Shown: positions 1 to 11,622 of the stretch, in pieces | Numbering within the stretch: the first letter of the stretch is position 1 | How the letters are laid out: each line of letters begins with the position of its first letter | From: Pseudomicrostroma phylloplanum | Taxonomy: Eukaryota; Basidiomycota; Exobasidiomycetes; Microstromatales | Assembly (NCBI GenBank): GCA_039545275.1 | Contig: BCHS01000007.1 | Location: 558,001 to 622,000, forward strand | Direction of reading: 5' to 3' | DNA length: 64,000 nucleotides | Program-made: the position numbers and the translations under genes | Notes under the pieces: model-generated | What the model was told of the DNA's origin: nothing | Seen by the model: the letters and a program-made list of their open reading frames with translations, nothing else | The model's database searches: none

Positions 1-774
1 CTGAGCGCGGTCCGAGGGGTGTGGAAGACGAAGTGGTGGGTGCGGGCGAAGGCGCGGCTGACGAGAGACTCATGGCATCGTCTGTCCTGGCTCTGCTGGG
101 GCCAGTAGGTGTAGAGAGTGCGGTTGTGTCTTCCTCGATGATGACGCTCAGAATGCGCCCGTCAGCAAGAGCTCGATCCAGCTGCTCGACGGCCTTCTTG
201 GCTCCGGCCCTCTCCTCGAAGAGCACCTCGAAAGAGACGCTGCCGGCATCGGCAGAGCGCCTTTCCTTGACGCGGATGATGTCTCCGAATTGCAGGAAGG
301 TCTGGCGCACATCTTCGGCAGAGGTCCCCTTGGCCAGGTTGGACACGAGAGCTTGTGTAGGAATGCTCGAGGAACCACGAATGCTCAGTTGAGAAGGCGC
401 CTGTTGGGGCTGCTGCTGCTGCTGTTGCGGCGTGAAGCTGCCCTGGGATGAGCCGTTGCGCTGGGGAGTGGGGCGCTGAAGAGGGCAATGGAACCCGGAC
501 CGCATCAGTGAGCTGTCATGTTGGCAGAAGTCGCCATGGTTGGGTGTTCCTAGGCTTGAACGACGTCCATAGCTGATGATAGTGAAAGCATCGTTCCCGC
601 CTCGTCGCGAAGCCCTTGTGGTGCCGACCGGACAAGCTATCTCCACAGCGTGCTTCCGTCGTTGCAACTCACCGAGTACGGAGCGGCGTTCTGTCGGGCG
701 AAGCCACCACTGGCAGATCTGTAGGGCCCCCTTCCACCACCACCTCCTCTGTTCCTCTGGTTGTCTGCGTACAT
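1..774 (-). CDS. RRM-domain RNA-binding protein (ALY/REF-like), 3' end outside window
   Basis: Two exons are visible on the minus strand: 774..673 and 475..1, joined in phase 0 across an intron with a GTGAG donor and a TTCAG acceptor. The protein continues past the window edge. It opens with a Gly/Arg-rich segment (RGGGGGRG), then a Gln-rich stretch coded by CAG repeats, then one RRM. Visible RRM landmarks are the RNP2-like strand ALVSNL and the RNP1-like strand SVSFEVLF, with the helix EDVRQTFLQFGDI between them. An RGG segment followed by a single RRM recalls the mRNA-export adaptors ALYREF/Yra1, but other single-RRM proteins are possible, so no symbol is given. After the RRM the chain turns Ser/Thr/Pro-rich. 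The start was chosen as the first ATG ahead of the RGG segment. It diverges from SKP1 across 286 bp. Confidence 0.72.
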
Positions 775-1060
775 GTTGTTGTTGGATATGAGACAGATGG
801 CAGAGTGATGGAGAGAAGACCTTTGTAGGATGGATCGATGGCTTTGCCTCGGAAGGTGCCAGGAGCGTGGGAGCAGGGCTTCGCGTTGTTGGCTTCCACT
901 CCGCGCGACACAGGCGAGGCGAGGCGGAGGCGGCCTGAGCACAGTTCCACCCGCGTCCCTTCCGTGCGATCTCAAGGAAGGTGGTCTAGCAGCAATCCAG
1001 CCTCGTCCCTGCTACTCCTCGCACCATACCACAACCCACACACAACACTCCTCGCCCAAG
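775..1060. promoter_or_regulatory. Shared divergent promoter of RRM gene and SKP1
   Basis: This 286-bp gap separates two start codons facing outward. The SKP1-proximal part is rich in CA/CT (cacacaacactcctcg), as in many fungal 5' leaders. No TATA box is evident. The ORFs crossing it on both strands look like nothing known. Confidence 0.5.
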
Positions 1061-2019
1061 ATGGTCGTACTAGAGACTTCCGACAGCGAGCGATTCACCG
1101 TTGACAAGGACGTCGCCGAGCGATCCGTCCTCATCAAGCAGATGCTCGACGGTGAGTACGAGTCTCCTGCGCAATGTGGAGCTGCCTGAGCTGTACGATG
1201 CCACGATACGAGGCAAGCCTGGCTACGAGAGACCATCCGTGTCCAAGCGAACGTCGCTCCACGTGCTTCAGAGAGGAATACTTATTGTGCAAATGCTCTG
1301 TACTGACCCGTCTGCTTGTCTTCTCTCCCGACTTTGCTTCTGGGATGGCCCCTTCGCTACGCTATCTTGTCTAAACCTCATAGATCTTGGAGACACCGAC
1401 AACCCCATTCCACTGCCCAACGTCACCTCGAATGTCTTGAAGAAGGTGAGAATTGGCGCTCAGCTGCCCCAAAGTTGATGTAAAGGACATCCGGAGTGGG
1501 GAAGCCATGCTGCTAGACGCAGGCCTCCGATGCCTTCTTCAGCCGAGAAGCGCAGAATAGAAATTCGAGACTGATTGCGCATGTCCTTTCGCTCTGTAAC
1601 AGGTTCTTGAATACTGTGGACACCACAGAAACGACCCGGCTCCCCCTGCTGACGAAGCTGAGGAGTCGCGAAAGAGGACAACCGACATCTCTGAATGGGA
1701 CCAGAAGTTCATCTCCGTCGACCAAGAGATGCTGTTCGAGATCATCCTGGCTGCCAACTACCTCGACATCAAGCCCTTGCTCGACGTCGGCTGTAAGACG
1801 GTGTGAGTAGGTGTGAAGCAAGACACATTTGCGAGGCCAAGAGGGAGGTCACACCTGCATGTACTGACGCGGCTCTGTGCATTCTTCCACGACAGTGCAA
1901 ACATGATCAAGGGCAAGACGCCTGAAGAAATCCGCCGCCTTTTCAACATCCAGAACGATTTCACACCTGAGGAAGAGGCGCAGATCAGGAAAGAGAACGA
2001 GTGGGCCGAGGACCGTTAG
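1061..2019 (+). CDS. SKP1: SKP1, adaptor subunit of SCF ubiquitin ligases
   Basis: Four exons (1061..1151, 1384..1445, 1603..1802, 1896..2019) give a 158-aa protein, the usual length for fungal SKP1. The BTB/POZ-like N-terminal fold shows as [14 protein letters not shown] and NPIPLPNV. The C-terminal F-box-binding region is nearly invariant: [20 protein letters not shown], then [19 protein letters not shown] and a C-terminus ending NEWAEDR. SKP1 links F-box substrate receptors to the Cul1 scaffold in SCF E3 ligases and also serves in CBF3/RAVE-type complexes in yeast. All three introns begin GTGAG. The third splits a Val codon (GT|T). The ATG at 1061 gives the conserved hydrophobic first strand, and no alternative start fits. 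Confidence 0.96.
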
Positions 2020-3088
2020 GCGGGCGCAAGATGGTTGGTCAGATAGAGGAAGCTCGAGGGAACAGAGGCACTGTGCCTGCTGCTCTGAATGCTCTCAGTC
2101 TATCGGCTAGCCTTTGGAGACCCCGATAGGTCAAGGGACGGGAGATAGGGGAAGGAGGAAGCTGTATACACATGTACCATCTTGTTCGATCTTTTCTCAC
2201 TCATCTCAGTACAAACGCTTATGCCACACAACACAGCCCTTGAAGATGAGCGTGAGGCCTTTGGCGGAACGTGCCGCAGGATGGTCATTGCGTGTTACAC
2301 AGGGTCCAGTCTCGGCAGCAGCTCTTGGAGAGAGAGCGGCGAATGAGAGCTCAGCAACTCAGCCTCCTCCAAGTCTCCATCCTCGCCGTAATTCAGTATG
2401 GCATCAAATCAGTTGCTTTGGAGAATATATGCTGGATGTTTACATTCCACAAGCCTCTTCCTGGCCACCCATGGAGAGTGTGCAAGCCCTGCGGTGGTTC
2501 ATCTGCCTGTCTGTCTGTCCATCGGGCCGGAGAGATCGAGCAGTTGCTTGTCTCCGAGGGCTTGTCGCGTTGTCGGTATGTGCCATGTGGGTCGATGGCT
2601 CGTGGCCTGACCGGCTGGCTGGCGAGGGGTGGGGGGCGGGGGTCTTGTGCCTCGGAAAGGGAGGCTGAGGCACTGGAGCAGTGTGGCCTCCCCTTTCCGG
2701 CGTGTGCTGCGAGCGCGAGGGGCCGCCTGTCTCTGTCCGCACTCCCTTCCGTGTGGGCCAGCTCTGCCCCTTCCTCTTCCCAAGTCACTTCCGTTCTTCT
2801 CCCGCGCCCCCCTTCCACTCCTCCTCGCCGCTCTCACGCACCCACTCCCTCCTCCATACGGGTCATACAGATCACACTCGTGTTCCTCTTCAGTGTCAGT
2901 CGCACTGTTTCTCACTCTCTCCTCCTCCTCTGCCCCCACTTTCTTGCTCTTGCGGCACTGTAGCTGCCGATCAGCGCCTGAGAGCGAACGGGATCAATCC
3001 ATCTCCCCCCGCCCGCTCCCCTCTTTCCGTTGACGAGGCACAGAGGAACAGCAGCAGCCTCGGACTCGCATCACCTCTTTCGCTCACC
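2020..3088. other. Intergenic: SKP1 3' region and promoter/leader of the zinc-cluster gene
   Basis: A stretch of 1,069 bp without a recognisable gene. The last 350 bp are strongly pyrimidine-rich on the plus strand (runs such as cctcctcctctgcccccact), typical of a long fungal leader. Several ORFs cross the region. One, from 2681, is in frame with the downstream gene, so an N-terminal extension of that protein cannot be excluded. The translated extension is low-complexity and I do not favour it. Confidence 0.5.
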
Positions 3089-6000
3089 ATGGCTCCTGCT
3101 CGCCGACCTCCTTCTTCCTCCTCGTCATCATCCACCACCTCCTCTCAGCCACCACCACCTCCTCCCCCGGCACCTTACCAGGCACCGTCCTTCTCGCGAC
3201 CCTTCTCTCGCTATCCCTCCTTCAAGCAGGCCGACTCGGAGCACACCGACAACGGACACGCATCTGCAAGAGGAATCACACCCGAGCGTGAAGGAGCTGC
3301 TGGATTGACTGGACTTCCACCACCCCCGCCGCCCCCTGGCCACCACCAGCATTCAGCTGCCATTCCACCCCCTCAACGCTACCACCATACCATGCCCGCA
3401 CCCGCCTCCAATCGACAGCACGCCAATCTGATCATGAGGAGGCCTGCACCCAACGGCTACACTGGCGTGCCAATGTCCTTCTCTCGAGGTGGTGTCGACC
3501 AGCAAGCGCAAGAGGACTCCGATGAAATCCCCGGTGACGACGATGAGGAGGAAGAGGACGAGGAGGGGCGCAAGCAGGCAGGCGCACCCCAGCCCTACCA
3601 GCACCAGCACGCTCACCAGCAGCCGCTTACAGGCGCGTATGCTGCTCAGCAAAGCTACCCTGGAATGCCGCCTTCCACTCAGCCTCCAAGGCAGCAGTCA
3701 TATCCACACTCCTACCCTCAGCATCAAGCACCACCTGCACCGTCCAACGGCAATCACCGCAAGACAAGCACCTCTGCTTCCAGCACGGGCAGTCAGAGCG
3801 CTGCGGGCGTGGCTGCCAATGTCCCCAACATGAGTGCGGCAGGCGCATCTCCCGGAGCCACAGGCACAGGCACTTCTCAGCCTCCTAGCTCTGCTGGAAA
3901 GAGCGCCTCGCCTGGCAAAACGACAAAGAAGAGGGACCGCATTTCTCAGGGTGAGCTCTGCAATAGCAGACGTGCGATGGGCAACAGCAGACCTTCCCGT
4001 GTACTGATCTCCTCGGCCACTGTGACCACTTTCTTCCCCATCTCGTCTTGTGTATAGCTTGCAACTTCTGCCGTCAGCGTCGTATGAAGTGTCGAGGCGG
4101 ACGGCCCGTAGGTGCCAACTATCCCAGCGACCCGGGGCAACCCTGCGACCGATGTGCAGAAAAGGGGTCCGAGTGTAGTTGGTCCTGCTACTCGGACTCT
4201 GGCCGACAGGCTACCACCGCTCGGAAGAAGAGCAGGCTCAGCGGCGCACCGCTGCCTGACTCTCTCACAGGAGGGCGACAGGGCTACGACGGTGCAACGA
4301 TGGCATCTGGAAGCAACAGCGGTACCAGTACTCCGAGCCAGTCACGACAAAAGACGGGCGCATTTTCGCCAAATGAGCCTGCCCCTCGAGGAAATCGTAA
4401 CGCTAATCGTCGACGCACTCTGGAAGCTGCAGCATCTGCTCGAGAGGAGTCCGGGTATGGACCGGAAACCCAAAGTCAGGACTCTCAAGCACTAGCAGTA
4501 CATGCCGCTCTTCAGTACCACCTCGAGCACCGCGGCGAGAGCGACGACCCAAGACCTCAGCCTCTTACCATGGAGGTCGGCGCTCCTAGCGGTACAGGCA
4601 GGGATGCTCTTCAACCCCGAGCCATTGTACCAGATGGCACGCTTGGCCACAAGCGGAAACGAAGTGATCAAGAAGCGTCCGCCGCGTTGATGATGATGCC
4701 TCACATCGACCCTGCCCTCGGCGGTAGTGGAGGCGCTCCTTTGCCACACGATGCTCACAGCGCTAAGCGAGGGAGAGTCATCGATCCAGAAAACACGTAC
4801 AGCAACGGTGCAATCCCAGTCATCTCTGGACCCTTTCGACCCTCTGTCTATTCGCGTGGTGTAGTCCGATCGAGGAAATCATTGAGCACCGCCAAAAGCG
4901 GGGCCGATGGGTATGCTTCAGACACTGGCGCTGCCGCCACAGCAAGTAGTATTAGGAAGAAGTCAAAGCGGAGGTACTCGATCGCAGGTGGTGTCAGCCT
5001 CTCCGATCTGGCCGTGCTGTCCCTTATAGAAGAACACAAGGGTCGCGCAAGCGACGTCGGCTTGACGATGCCTGCGAGCCTCCCTGTTGTCAAGCGAGAA
5101 CCCGGCAAGCTTCCTTCATTTGAGAGAGACGGTCTTGGGCCCGACACGCCCATGTCGGCCCCTGCTGCCGCTGAGGACTATCTGGGAGAGAAGCTCCTGC
5201 CAGTGAGCCCTCTCATCGTCGCGCAAGTTGCTCACATTGCACCCCGAGGTGTCAGTCAGCGACGTCGAGACGTCATGTCTGGCTCCAACATCGATGCCTT
5301 CGAGCTTGGTGCCTCCGCAAAGCCTCACGATATTCTTGGCTACGCAGTGCCTTCCCTCGCAGCCAATGGCGGTATCGCCTCAATCGGCGACGCTCAGCAG
5401 TATGCCAACATCGATCCAAGTCTGGGCCCCTCTGCTTCGCAGATGGGCATGATGCCTCCATTGAGTCAGACGAGCTTCAAGCCTTCTTCTGACTCTCAGC
5501 TAGAGCCCTGGTTCGACATCGGAGGAGCTGGAATGCCGAGCCAGCAAAGCCAACAGCTGACGTCTCAGCACTACAGCCACCATCCCTACCACCAGCAAAG
5601 TGCCCCGCACCCTTACGGCTACTCGCAAGTGGGTGCCCAGACGGCTGGCTGGCCCTATGCCACGGCGTCTGACCACTCGCCTCAGCAAGCGGCGCGCGGC
5701 ACAGCTGCCTCGGCCTACCCTCCATATGCTCAGCAGCTTCCCTACTCGCACTATCGCTATACCTCGACGAACCTGCCCACCGGTTCGCCCGGATCCTACG
5801 CCGCCTCGACGCCGCAGGAAGCTGGCAACTACTACCCCCTACCGGCCCACGGCGAGGGAAGTCTCTCGCAGCTGGCCGACATGAGTCTGGCGAGGTTTGG
5901 CAACTTGAGTCAGAGTCAGGAGAACGACAATGATGGGCATGTCAGGAGGTCCAGCTCCGTCTCTTCGCTGACTGGCAGTCAAGGACCAGCAACGGGTACA

Positions 6001-6243
6001 CGAGGTGACGCCGATGCGCTTCCTCCCCCGCCCTCGCAGGCCGAAGCCGACAACGGTCTGCCCAGGGAACCACTGATCGAGTATGGGACCAGCCAGAGCC
6101 AGAGTCAGGGTCAGGGTCGGGGTGACGCGAGTGAAGGAGCGCAAGCAGCTGGACTGGCCGTGGGCGATGTAGCCGCTGCTGCCATTGCTGCTGCTGCTGC
6201 GCACGGAGGACAGGAGGCGACTGGGGACAAGATGGAGGAGTAG
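3089..6243 (+). CDS. Zn2Cys6 (GAL4-type) transcription factor
   Basis: Two exons (3089..3950, 4058..6243) encode 1,015 aa. The intron splits the Ala codon just before the first zinc ligand. The cluster lies at about residues 289-327, with cysteines at 289, 292, 299, 317, 320 and 327: C-x2-C-x6-C-x17-C-x2-C-x6-C. It starts ACNFCRQRRMKC, the canonical DNA-contact helix. The 17-residue central loop is longer than in most family members. The N-terminus is Pro/Ser/Gln-rich with an acidic run (DDDEEEEDEE). The long C-terminal part is disordered, His/Gln/Ser-rich, and ends in an Ala-rich patch. No fungal-specific TF middle domain is recognisable. It probably binds CGG-type sites in the nucleus; targets cannot be read from the sequence. 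Confidence 0.9.
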
Positions 6244-6867
6244 AAGAGGGAGAATGAACGAGGCAGGACACAGCGAGAGAGCTGCCGGCGATGAGGGAAA
6301 GAAGAGGGACGAGTGCTAGTCTTGTGAAAGAGACACGTCAACTATGGTCCTGTCATGATAAGAAGAGTAGAGCAGAGGCGCCCAAACGAATTGGAACGAA
6401 TGTCAGTATTACTATCCCTCCCTCTGTCTGTCAGCCAGTCTGTCAATCAGCAAAGTACAGTCAAAGGAACGCTACAATCCCGCATTGTAAAGTCTTTGCT
6501 GCTGCAGTCCGGAAGCTATTAGGACCCGCTCTGTGTGATGTACTGTAGACGATGACACAATACTGTCTGCGCGGCGGAGGCCGGCCATGCGTGCGCGGTC
6601 GATAGGTCGAAAAACTTAGTATGTCACGGAGACGGAAGCAAAGCACATTGCGCTTGCACGCCGAGTTGCTTGCTCGCTTGCTTGCTCCACCTGCACCTGC
6701 TCAGCACGCCTTTGTCTTATGTCTGAGACTGAGCTGACCGCTTCTCGCAATGACCACACCACCAATCAAGACGAGGTCACCATCGATCTGACCTTACTCA
6801 GTGCCACTCTTCGAGCTAGCATCCCCACGCAGAGTCGGCCACGGCCGCACCACAGCGTACCTTCTCG
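6244..6867. other. Intergenic before the FunK1 kinase
   Basis: 624 bp. The proximal half is the 3' flank of the zinc-cluster gene. The rest is a promoter/leader with a degenerate gcttgctcgcttgcttgctc run near 6668. Short ORFs start at 6719, 6750 and 6801. The kinase frame has a stop (TAG) at 6817 directly after an AG, so a small upstream coding exon splicing near 6819 is possible but not demonstrable. Confidence 0.45.
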
Positions 6868-9267
6868 ATGCGAGGGCCATCGGTGGATACACTCTCCAAC
6901 GTACCCTTCACACGAGAATTGTGGCTCTCAAGAGAGCCGGGTCATGCCCCGACACCGATCAGCGAGCTGCAGAACGATCCCCTACTAGGATACCCCGTGA
7001 GAGTCGAGGAAGACGTAGAATATACGGCTACCAAGACAATTCCTGGGACGAGCTCAACAGCGGCAGCAGTCGCCTCCCTCAATGTCCTCGCCTCAGGTGT
7101 GGAAGAGAATACTGGCGGAGAGACCATGCTGGCTCGCTCCTGTGCCCTCCTCGACAGGTTTGGAAGGGTCCTTGATGCCTATCTGTCCAGACATCCGGAG
7201 AAGGCTCGGCTGGCTCAGGAAAGACTCGTCATACCCAACGCTGCCAGTCGGATGTTTGTAGATCCTGACATGGTCGAGGAGGCGTTCAATGCTCAGTATT
7301 CGGGAAGGACCCTCTATCTTGTGCAGTGCCTCCTAGAATTGGGGCAAGAAGCGATTCGATGGCAGGAGAAAGCCGTGAAGCAAGTGGATGCGGAATACAC
7401 GGCCTTGCTGCCGACGTCTCCCAATGAGACGGTACGAATTGCTACTAGCCGGCATCTGCAAGACGTGCCCCTAGGCACCACATCCCCACATTTGAGGGTT
7501 GAGCAATCCAGCGCTGTTGCCAATGCAGACTTTTACGTTGTCTGCGGAGAACGGGTCATCGCCACAATGGAGTCCAAGCCTGGGTGTAACCTCCAAGAGA
7601 TTGGTGTTCTTGTGCGAGACCGGCTGGACCCTTTCGATCTAGCACAAGACGGGGGCGTGAAGGCAAAGGATTGGGATTCGACGCTCTTGCTACAGCTAGC
7701 GTCGCAATCTGCCGCTACCGGCCTCAGCATGGGTTGCCTCATTGCGGACTGGGGTCGGGTCCTTCTACCTTACGAAGTCGTGAGAGAGCCCTGTCCAGAC
7801 AACGAGAGGGGCACCTCGGCGGGAGTGAGAAAAGCTCGCGTCGTTTTCAGCTCCAGCCCCTCCTTCTACGATGTCCTCGGGGGCCACACAGCGCTCGTTG
7901 CCGCCAAGCGAGATGTCTGTAGTGGTCTCCAAAACAGCAATTCTAAGAGCTTCCAGTTCACGAGCCTTCCCAATGCTGTATTCTATATACTCGCATGGGT
8001 GTTCCGAGCCGTAGAAGCGGCCAGAGACCAGGAGAAAGAACTCGTGCAAGAGCCGGCAAGAGCAGGGGACGAAAGCTCGAACCCTCCTGAGGACCGAGGT
8101 GCTGGGCCGTCGTCGAAGCGCGGCCCTCCCGACAGTGACCCAAGCGACAGAGACGCGCAGAAGCCTCGAGGCGCGGATCGATCTGCTAGTGGACCTGTCG
8201 CTCCTCGTGCCGGTCAAAAGGGCCATAGTGGAGGCAGCGACAAGAGCAAAAAGGGCAAAGGGAAAGAGACTCGTCATCATGACGAATACGAGGCCCTTGT
8301 CCAGCAATTTCGGCTCTTGACCACCTACACCTCCAGCTACACCCCGATCGACGAAGGCACTTTTGCTACTGTACATCTCTGTCTGGTGAAAAAGGCTCTC
8401 CTCGATAGTGCTGTCGGCGGCGACCACCAGTCGGACCATCTGGGAGGGAAGTCAAGCTTCAAAGTCCTGCCTTACGCTAGCTTGGACGAGGTCGACGCCT
8501 TGCTCAAGGTGCAGCGGATTCCGCTCGAACAACAACATCGCGGAGGTAAGATCGATTGGCGACTCGAGGAGCCAGACGGGCCTCCCATGAGCGAAGAGGA
8601 CCGCATCGACATACAGCGTCGGACAATGCGTGAGCTGAGCGTCTTCCTGCGATGCCAAGATGTGCAAGGGCTGTTCATACCAAAGCTGTACGGTGTAGTC
8701 TCGCCTCGCAATTGCCCGCTTTCCACTGCGCACAAGCTCATGATACAGTGCATCGACGGAGGACCAGTCAGCAAGATACCCCGCAAGATGTACCTTTTGT
8801 GGCGCGAAGAGCTCGTCACCTCTGCTGTGCGGGCGCTTGGAATGCTACACTCGCGGGCGGTCTGGCATGGCGACATTAGCAACAACAACATCTTGGTCGA
8901 GTGGCGCAAGTACGGCGCCCATGCACTGGAATCTTCGACATACGAGAGAGTAGAGCCTGAGCAGGTTCTAGAAGCAGTCCAAGAGGCTCAAGACAACATG
9001 GGCATCAGCGAAGAGGATTTCAAGCCTCAAGTCGACAAGTTCAGAGCTGCTGACGCTGACGCTGGCAAGGATTCTGCGATCGTATTGACACCGACATCAT
9101 CGCCCCTCCAGAGCCTCAAGGCAACAATACGGCCTCACATCTGGCTGATCGACTTTGCCGACTCTCAAAGTGTGGATGCAGAGGCAGAGGATGGGAGGGA
9201 GATGATATCTTCCGAACTGGAGACGATGAAGAGATTCTTTGCGAGAATGGATGCTCGATATCAGTAG
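6868..9267 (+). CDS. FunK1-type fungal protein kinase
   Basis: A single-exon reading frame of 799 aa. The C-terminal half carries kinase landmarks. A weak glycine loop (DEGTFATVHL) lies near residue 495. The catalytic loop WHGDISNNNILV is at about 666-677, with the presumed catalytic Asp at 669. LIDFADS follows, with the DFG-equivalent Asp at about 762. HGDIS..N with DFA in place of DFG is typical of the fungal FunK1 family, which is expanded in mushrooms and present in smuts. About 80 basic, low-complexity residues (roughly 387-470, KSKKGKGKE) separate the N-terminal FunK1 part from the kinase core. Substrates and biological role are unknown. The start is the first ATG after an in-frame stop; an upstream exon could add residues. 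Confidence 0.82.
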   Translation: MRGPSVDTLSNVPFTRELWLSREPGHAPTPISELQNDPLLGYPVRVEEDVEYTATKTIPGTSSTAAAVASLNVLASGVEENTGGETMLARSCALLDRFGRVLDAYLSRHPEKARLAQERLVIPNAASRMFVDPDMVEEAFNAQYSGRTLYLVQCLLELGQEAIRWQEKAVKQVDAEYTALLPTSPNETVRIATSRHLQDVPLGTTSPHLRVEQSSAVANADFYVVCGERVIATMESKPGCNLQEIGVLVRDRLDPFDLAQDGGVKAKDWDSTLLLQLASQSAATGLSMGCLIADWGRVLLPYEVVREPCPDNERGTSAGVRKARVVFSSSPSFYDVLGGHTALVAAKRDVCSGLQNSNSKSFQFTSLPNAVFYILAWVFRAVEAARDQEKELVQEPARAGDESSNPPEDRGAGPSSKRGPPDSDPSDRDAQKPRGADRSASGPVAPRAGQKGHSGGSDKSKKGKGKETRHHDEYEALVQQFRLLTTYTSSYTPIDEGTFATVHLCLVKKALLDSAVGGDHQSDHLGGKSSFKVLPYASLDEVDALLKVQRIPLEQQHRGGKIDWRLEEPDGPPMSEEDRIDIQRRTMRELSVFLRCQDVQGLFIPKLYGVVSPRNCPLSTAHKLMIQCIDGGPVSKIPRKMYLLWREELVTSAVRALGMLHSRAVWHGDISNNNILVEWRKYGAHALESSTYERVEPEQVLEAVQEAQDNMGISEEDFKPQVDKFRAADADAGKDSAIVLTPTSSPLQSLKATIRPHIWLIDFADSQSVDAEAEDGREMISSELETMKRFFARMDARYQ

Positions 9268-9893
9268 AGACACACATCGATATAGATGGAGCAGACATCG
9301 GGCTGGGCCTAGCTTTGCTCAACACAGCGACGATCGAAGAGGACTGACTATGTATAGATGTCAAGGTATCACTGCAAGACGTAAGATATATGCCTAGATC
9401 TCTAGTACTCGACTTGAAATAAAGCATATGACCCGGTCTCTGCCCCCAATCTTGTATCACTCACATTGTACTTACACTCAGATGGCATGGCGTTCGACAG
9501 CGGAGTTCCATAGAGACACCTATGTTGTACTCACAAATATGACAAGCTCGATATAGTCAGTAAATTTTGTAATACCATAGGATGTTTTCGAGATACAGAA
9601 AGCGCTGCAAATGTGTGACTTGCCGAGTAGCAGCGATCGTATTGTCGATTCGGGCCCGCTGGTGGGGCGGCTGCTAAGACGGGAGCAGGCTGCGCTGAGC
9701 CTGGAGGAGGTGCGCCTCGCGTGGGCGGCTCTGCCCGGCACCGGGCGAGGCCAGGCCTGTGTATTCGCCATCACAATTCTCCAACCATCAACCATCGATC
9801 ATCTCATCTCATCTCTACATCCCTCACAAAGGTCATACCCGCCAAGTCGAGGACGAGAGTTGTCGCTCTCGACATCCTCGGGCTCTGCACAAG
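9268..9893. other. Intergenic: FunK1 3' end and STS1 promoter
   Basis: 626 bp. An AATAAA at 9418..9423 lies about 150 bp after the kinase stop and is a plausible polyadenylation signal. The rest is the promoter/leader of the next gene, with CA/TC-rich sequence close to its ATG. No gene was recognised. Confidence 0.45.
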
Positions 9894-11622
9894 ATGCCTC
9901 GATATTCCCCTGCTCCCCTCCTCACCAATCCTCGACCCTCCACCCCTCCTACGCCTCACCGCACCCATTCCCACCAGGACGGTGGAAACTCACCCGCAAC
10001 TTCATTGTTTGGCGGCGGTAATGTCACTCATGGAGGCATCTTCTCCAACCCTATGCAAGGCCAGCAGCAGCAGCAGCAGCAGCAGCACCAGCTGAGCAGC
10101 CATACTCCCGGAGGCAGCGGTATCGCATGGGGTGGTAGCGCCACTGGCAATCTCTTTCAACAGTCCCATGCCTCTCTATCGTCTCCTTCCTCTTCGCAAC
10201 ATGTTCAGTGGGGATCCACTCCTTCTGCTCTTCCAGCCTCGATACAGTGGGGATCTACTTCGTCCTTTTCGGCTGGCCCTAGTACAGCGCATGCCTCTAC
10301 ACCCTCCTCATCCACTCATCATGGTGATCCATTCTCTAGCGCCACTCCCCAGCATAATCTCTCCCCGTATAGCTTGCCAGACAAGACTCGCAAGTCAGAG
10401 TCGAAGCGCAAGCGGATGCAAGAGGAGGACGAGGACGAAGAGATGGGAGGACCCAGTGCGGCTCTGCAGTCTAGCCCAGAGAGAGGTGGCGGAGGTGAGG
10501 GTGTGATACGACCGATGGCTGGTGGACAGGGGAGAAACCTCGTGCCGAAGAGGATTAGGGCTGGTCTTGGAGGAGTACTCGGCTTAGACGAAGGTATCGG
10601 AGTGGCATCAGGGTCAAGTCTGGCAGCGAGTGCCAACCTCAGGGGCAGCAATGTGAAGGATGATGAGCAGAAGACGCCAAACAATAATGTTGATCTGGGA
10701 AAGATGCTTGGTAAGTAGATGACTCCAAGTTCGGATGTCCACTGGAAAGGGCGTCCACGAGAAGCAGAGCTGATCAAGACCAACCTCCCGGTCTCCCTCT
10801 TCAGCCTCGTTGGACAAGCCCAATCTTCTGTCGCTGCTGTCCTCGCTGCTGTCACAACACCCTGAGATAGTCTCCTCAATTCATACTCTCCTGCCTCTTC
10901 CAACCCTGGAATCGGTCAATCAGTCACTCGACGCCTACGAAGCTGCCATCAAGTCTGCTCTCCCCTTCAATGCTCAGAATGTATCCATCCGATCCGAGTA
11001 CACCTGGAATCGCCTGCGAGGACCAGTGGGAGAATTAGTCTCTGGAGTGCAGGGGTGGATGGATTTCTTCCATGCCAAGGAAGAGCAAGAGATTGAGAGC
11101 GGGGGTGTGCATCCCTCGACGATGTTTTCATTGCTACATACGATCACAGCTCGAACCATCAAGATCCAGAAGGACCTCTTGCCCACAGTACCCGATCAGT
11201 GGATCTCTGGTTCATCCTCTTTGCATTCCTCTGCTGCAAGAGATCGATCGGCAGTATCGTCAGGTCGCTCTTCCAGTCAGCAAGTGCTCTTCTCCGCCCT
11301 TCCTTCGGGCTCACTCTCACCTGCCAACCCTAATGCACTGCTCACGACGCTGTTGCCGCTTCTGCTTGGAGCTTGGGACGGTCTCTTGGCCCGCATTGCC
11401 AACGACATCAATGGCAAAGGCAAGATGTTTGGGCGAGAAGTCGTGGTGGCCTGGTTGAGAGGCGTGGAGGGACTCGCTGGTGGCGACATCGCTGCTTCAG
11501 GCTCTGGAGAGAGCGAAGAGGATGGCCAGCGCTTGGAAGTGTTGCGATCAGTACAGAAGTCGCTGAAGGGAGTGGAAGCTGACTTCAAGCGGGAGATTGG
11601 ATGGGTGGTGGGCCTGTTCTGA
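9894..11622 (+). CDS. STS1: STS1/Cut8-family tethering factor for nuclear proteasomes
   Basis: Two exons (9894..10710, 10805..11622) encode 544 aa. The phase-1 junction restores ASLDKPNLLSLLSSLL. Residues about 272-520 match the Cut8/Sts1 helical domain: helices around HPEIVSSIHTLLPLP and LESVNQSLDAYEAAIKSALP, then EYTWNRLRGPVGEL. Cut8/Sts1 anchors 26S proteasomes at the nuclear envelope and is needed for mitotic cyclin/securin degradation and for DNA repair. Ascomycete homologues are about 260-320 residues. The extra length here is a disordered Ser/Pro/Gln N-terminus with a CAG-coded Gln run, and a basic segment KSESKRKRMQEEDED that could be a nuclear localisation signal. The start at 9894 is preferred over an in-frame upstream ATG at 9759, which adds only low-complexity residues. 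Confidence 0.85.
10062..10085 (+). repeat. (CAG)8 microsatellite coding poly-Gln in STS1
   Basis: Eight perfect CAG units in the disordered N-terminal region of the STS1/Cut8 gene. It is likely length-polymorphic. Confidence 0.9.

Noticed and set aside
2271..2963. 230-codon ORF between SKP1 and the zinc-cluster gene
   Set aside because: It lies in a pyrimidine-rich leader, is Ser/Arg/Pro-rich by composition, and overlaps equally long ORFs in other frames.
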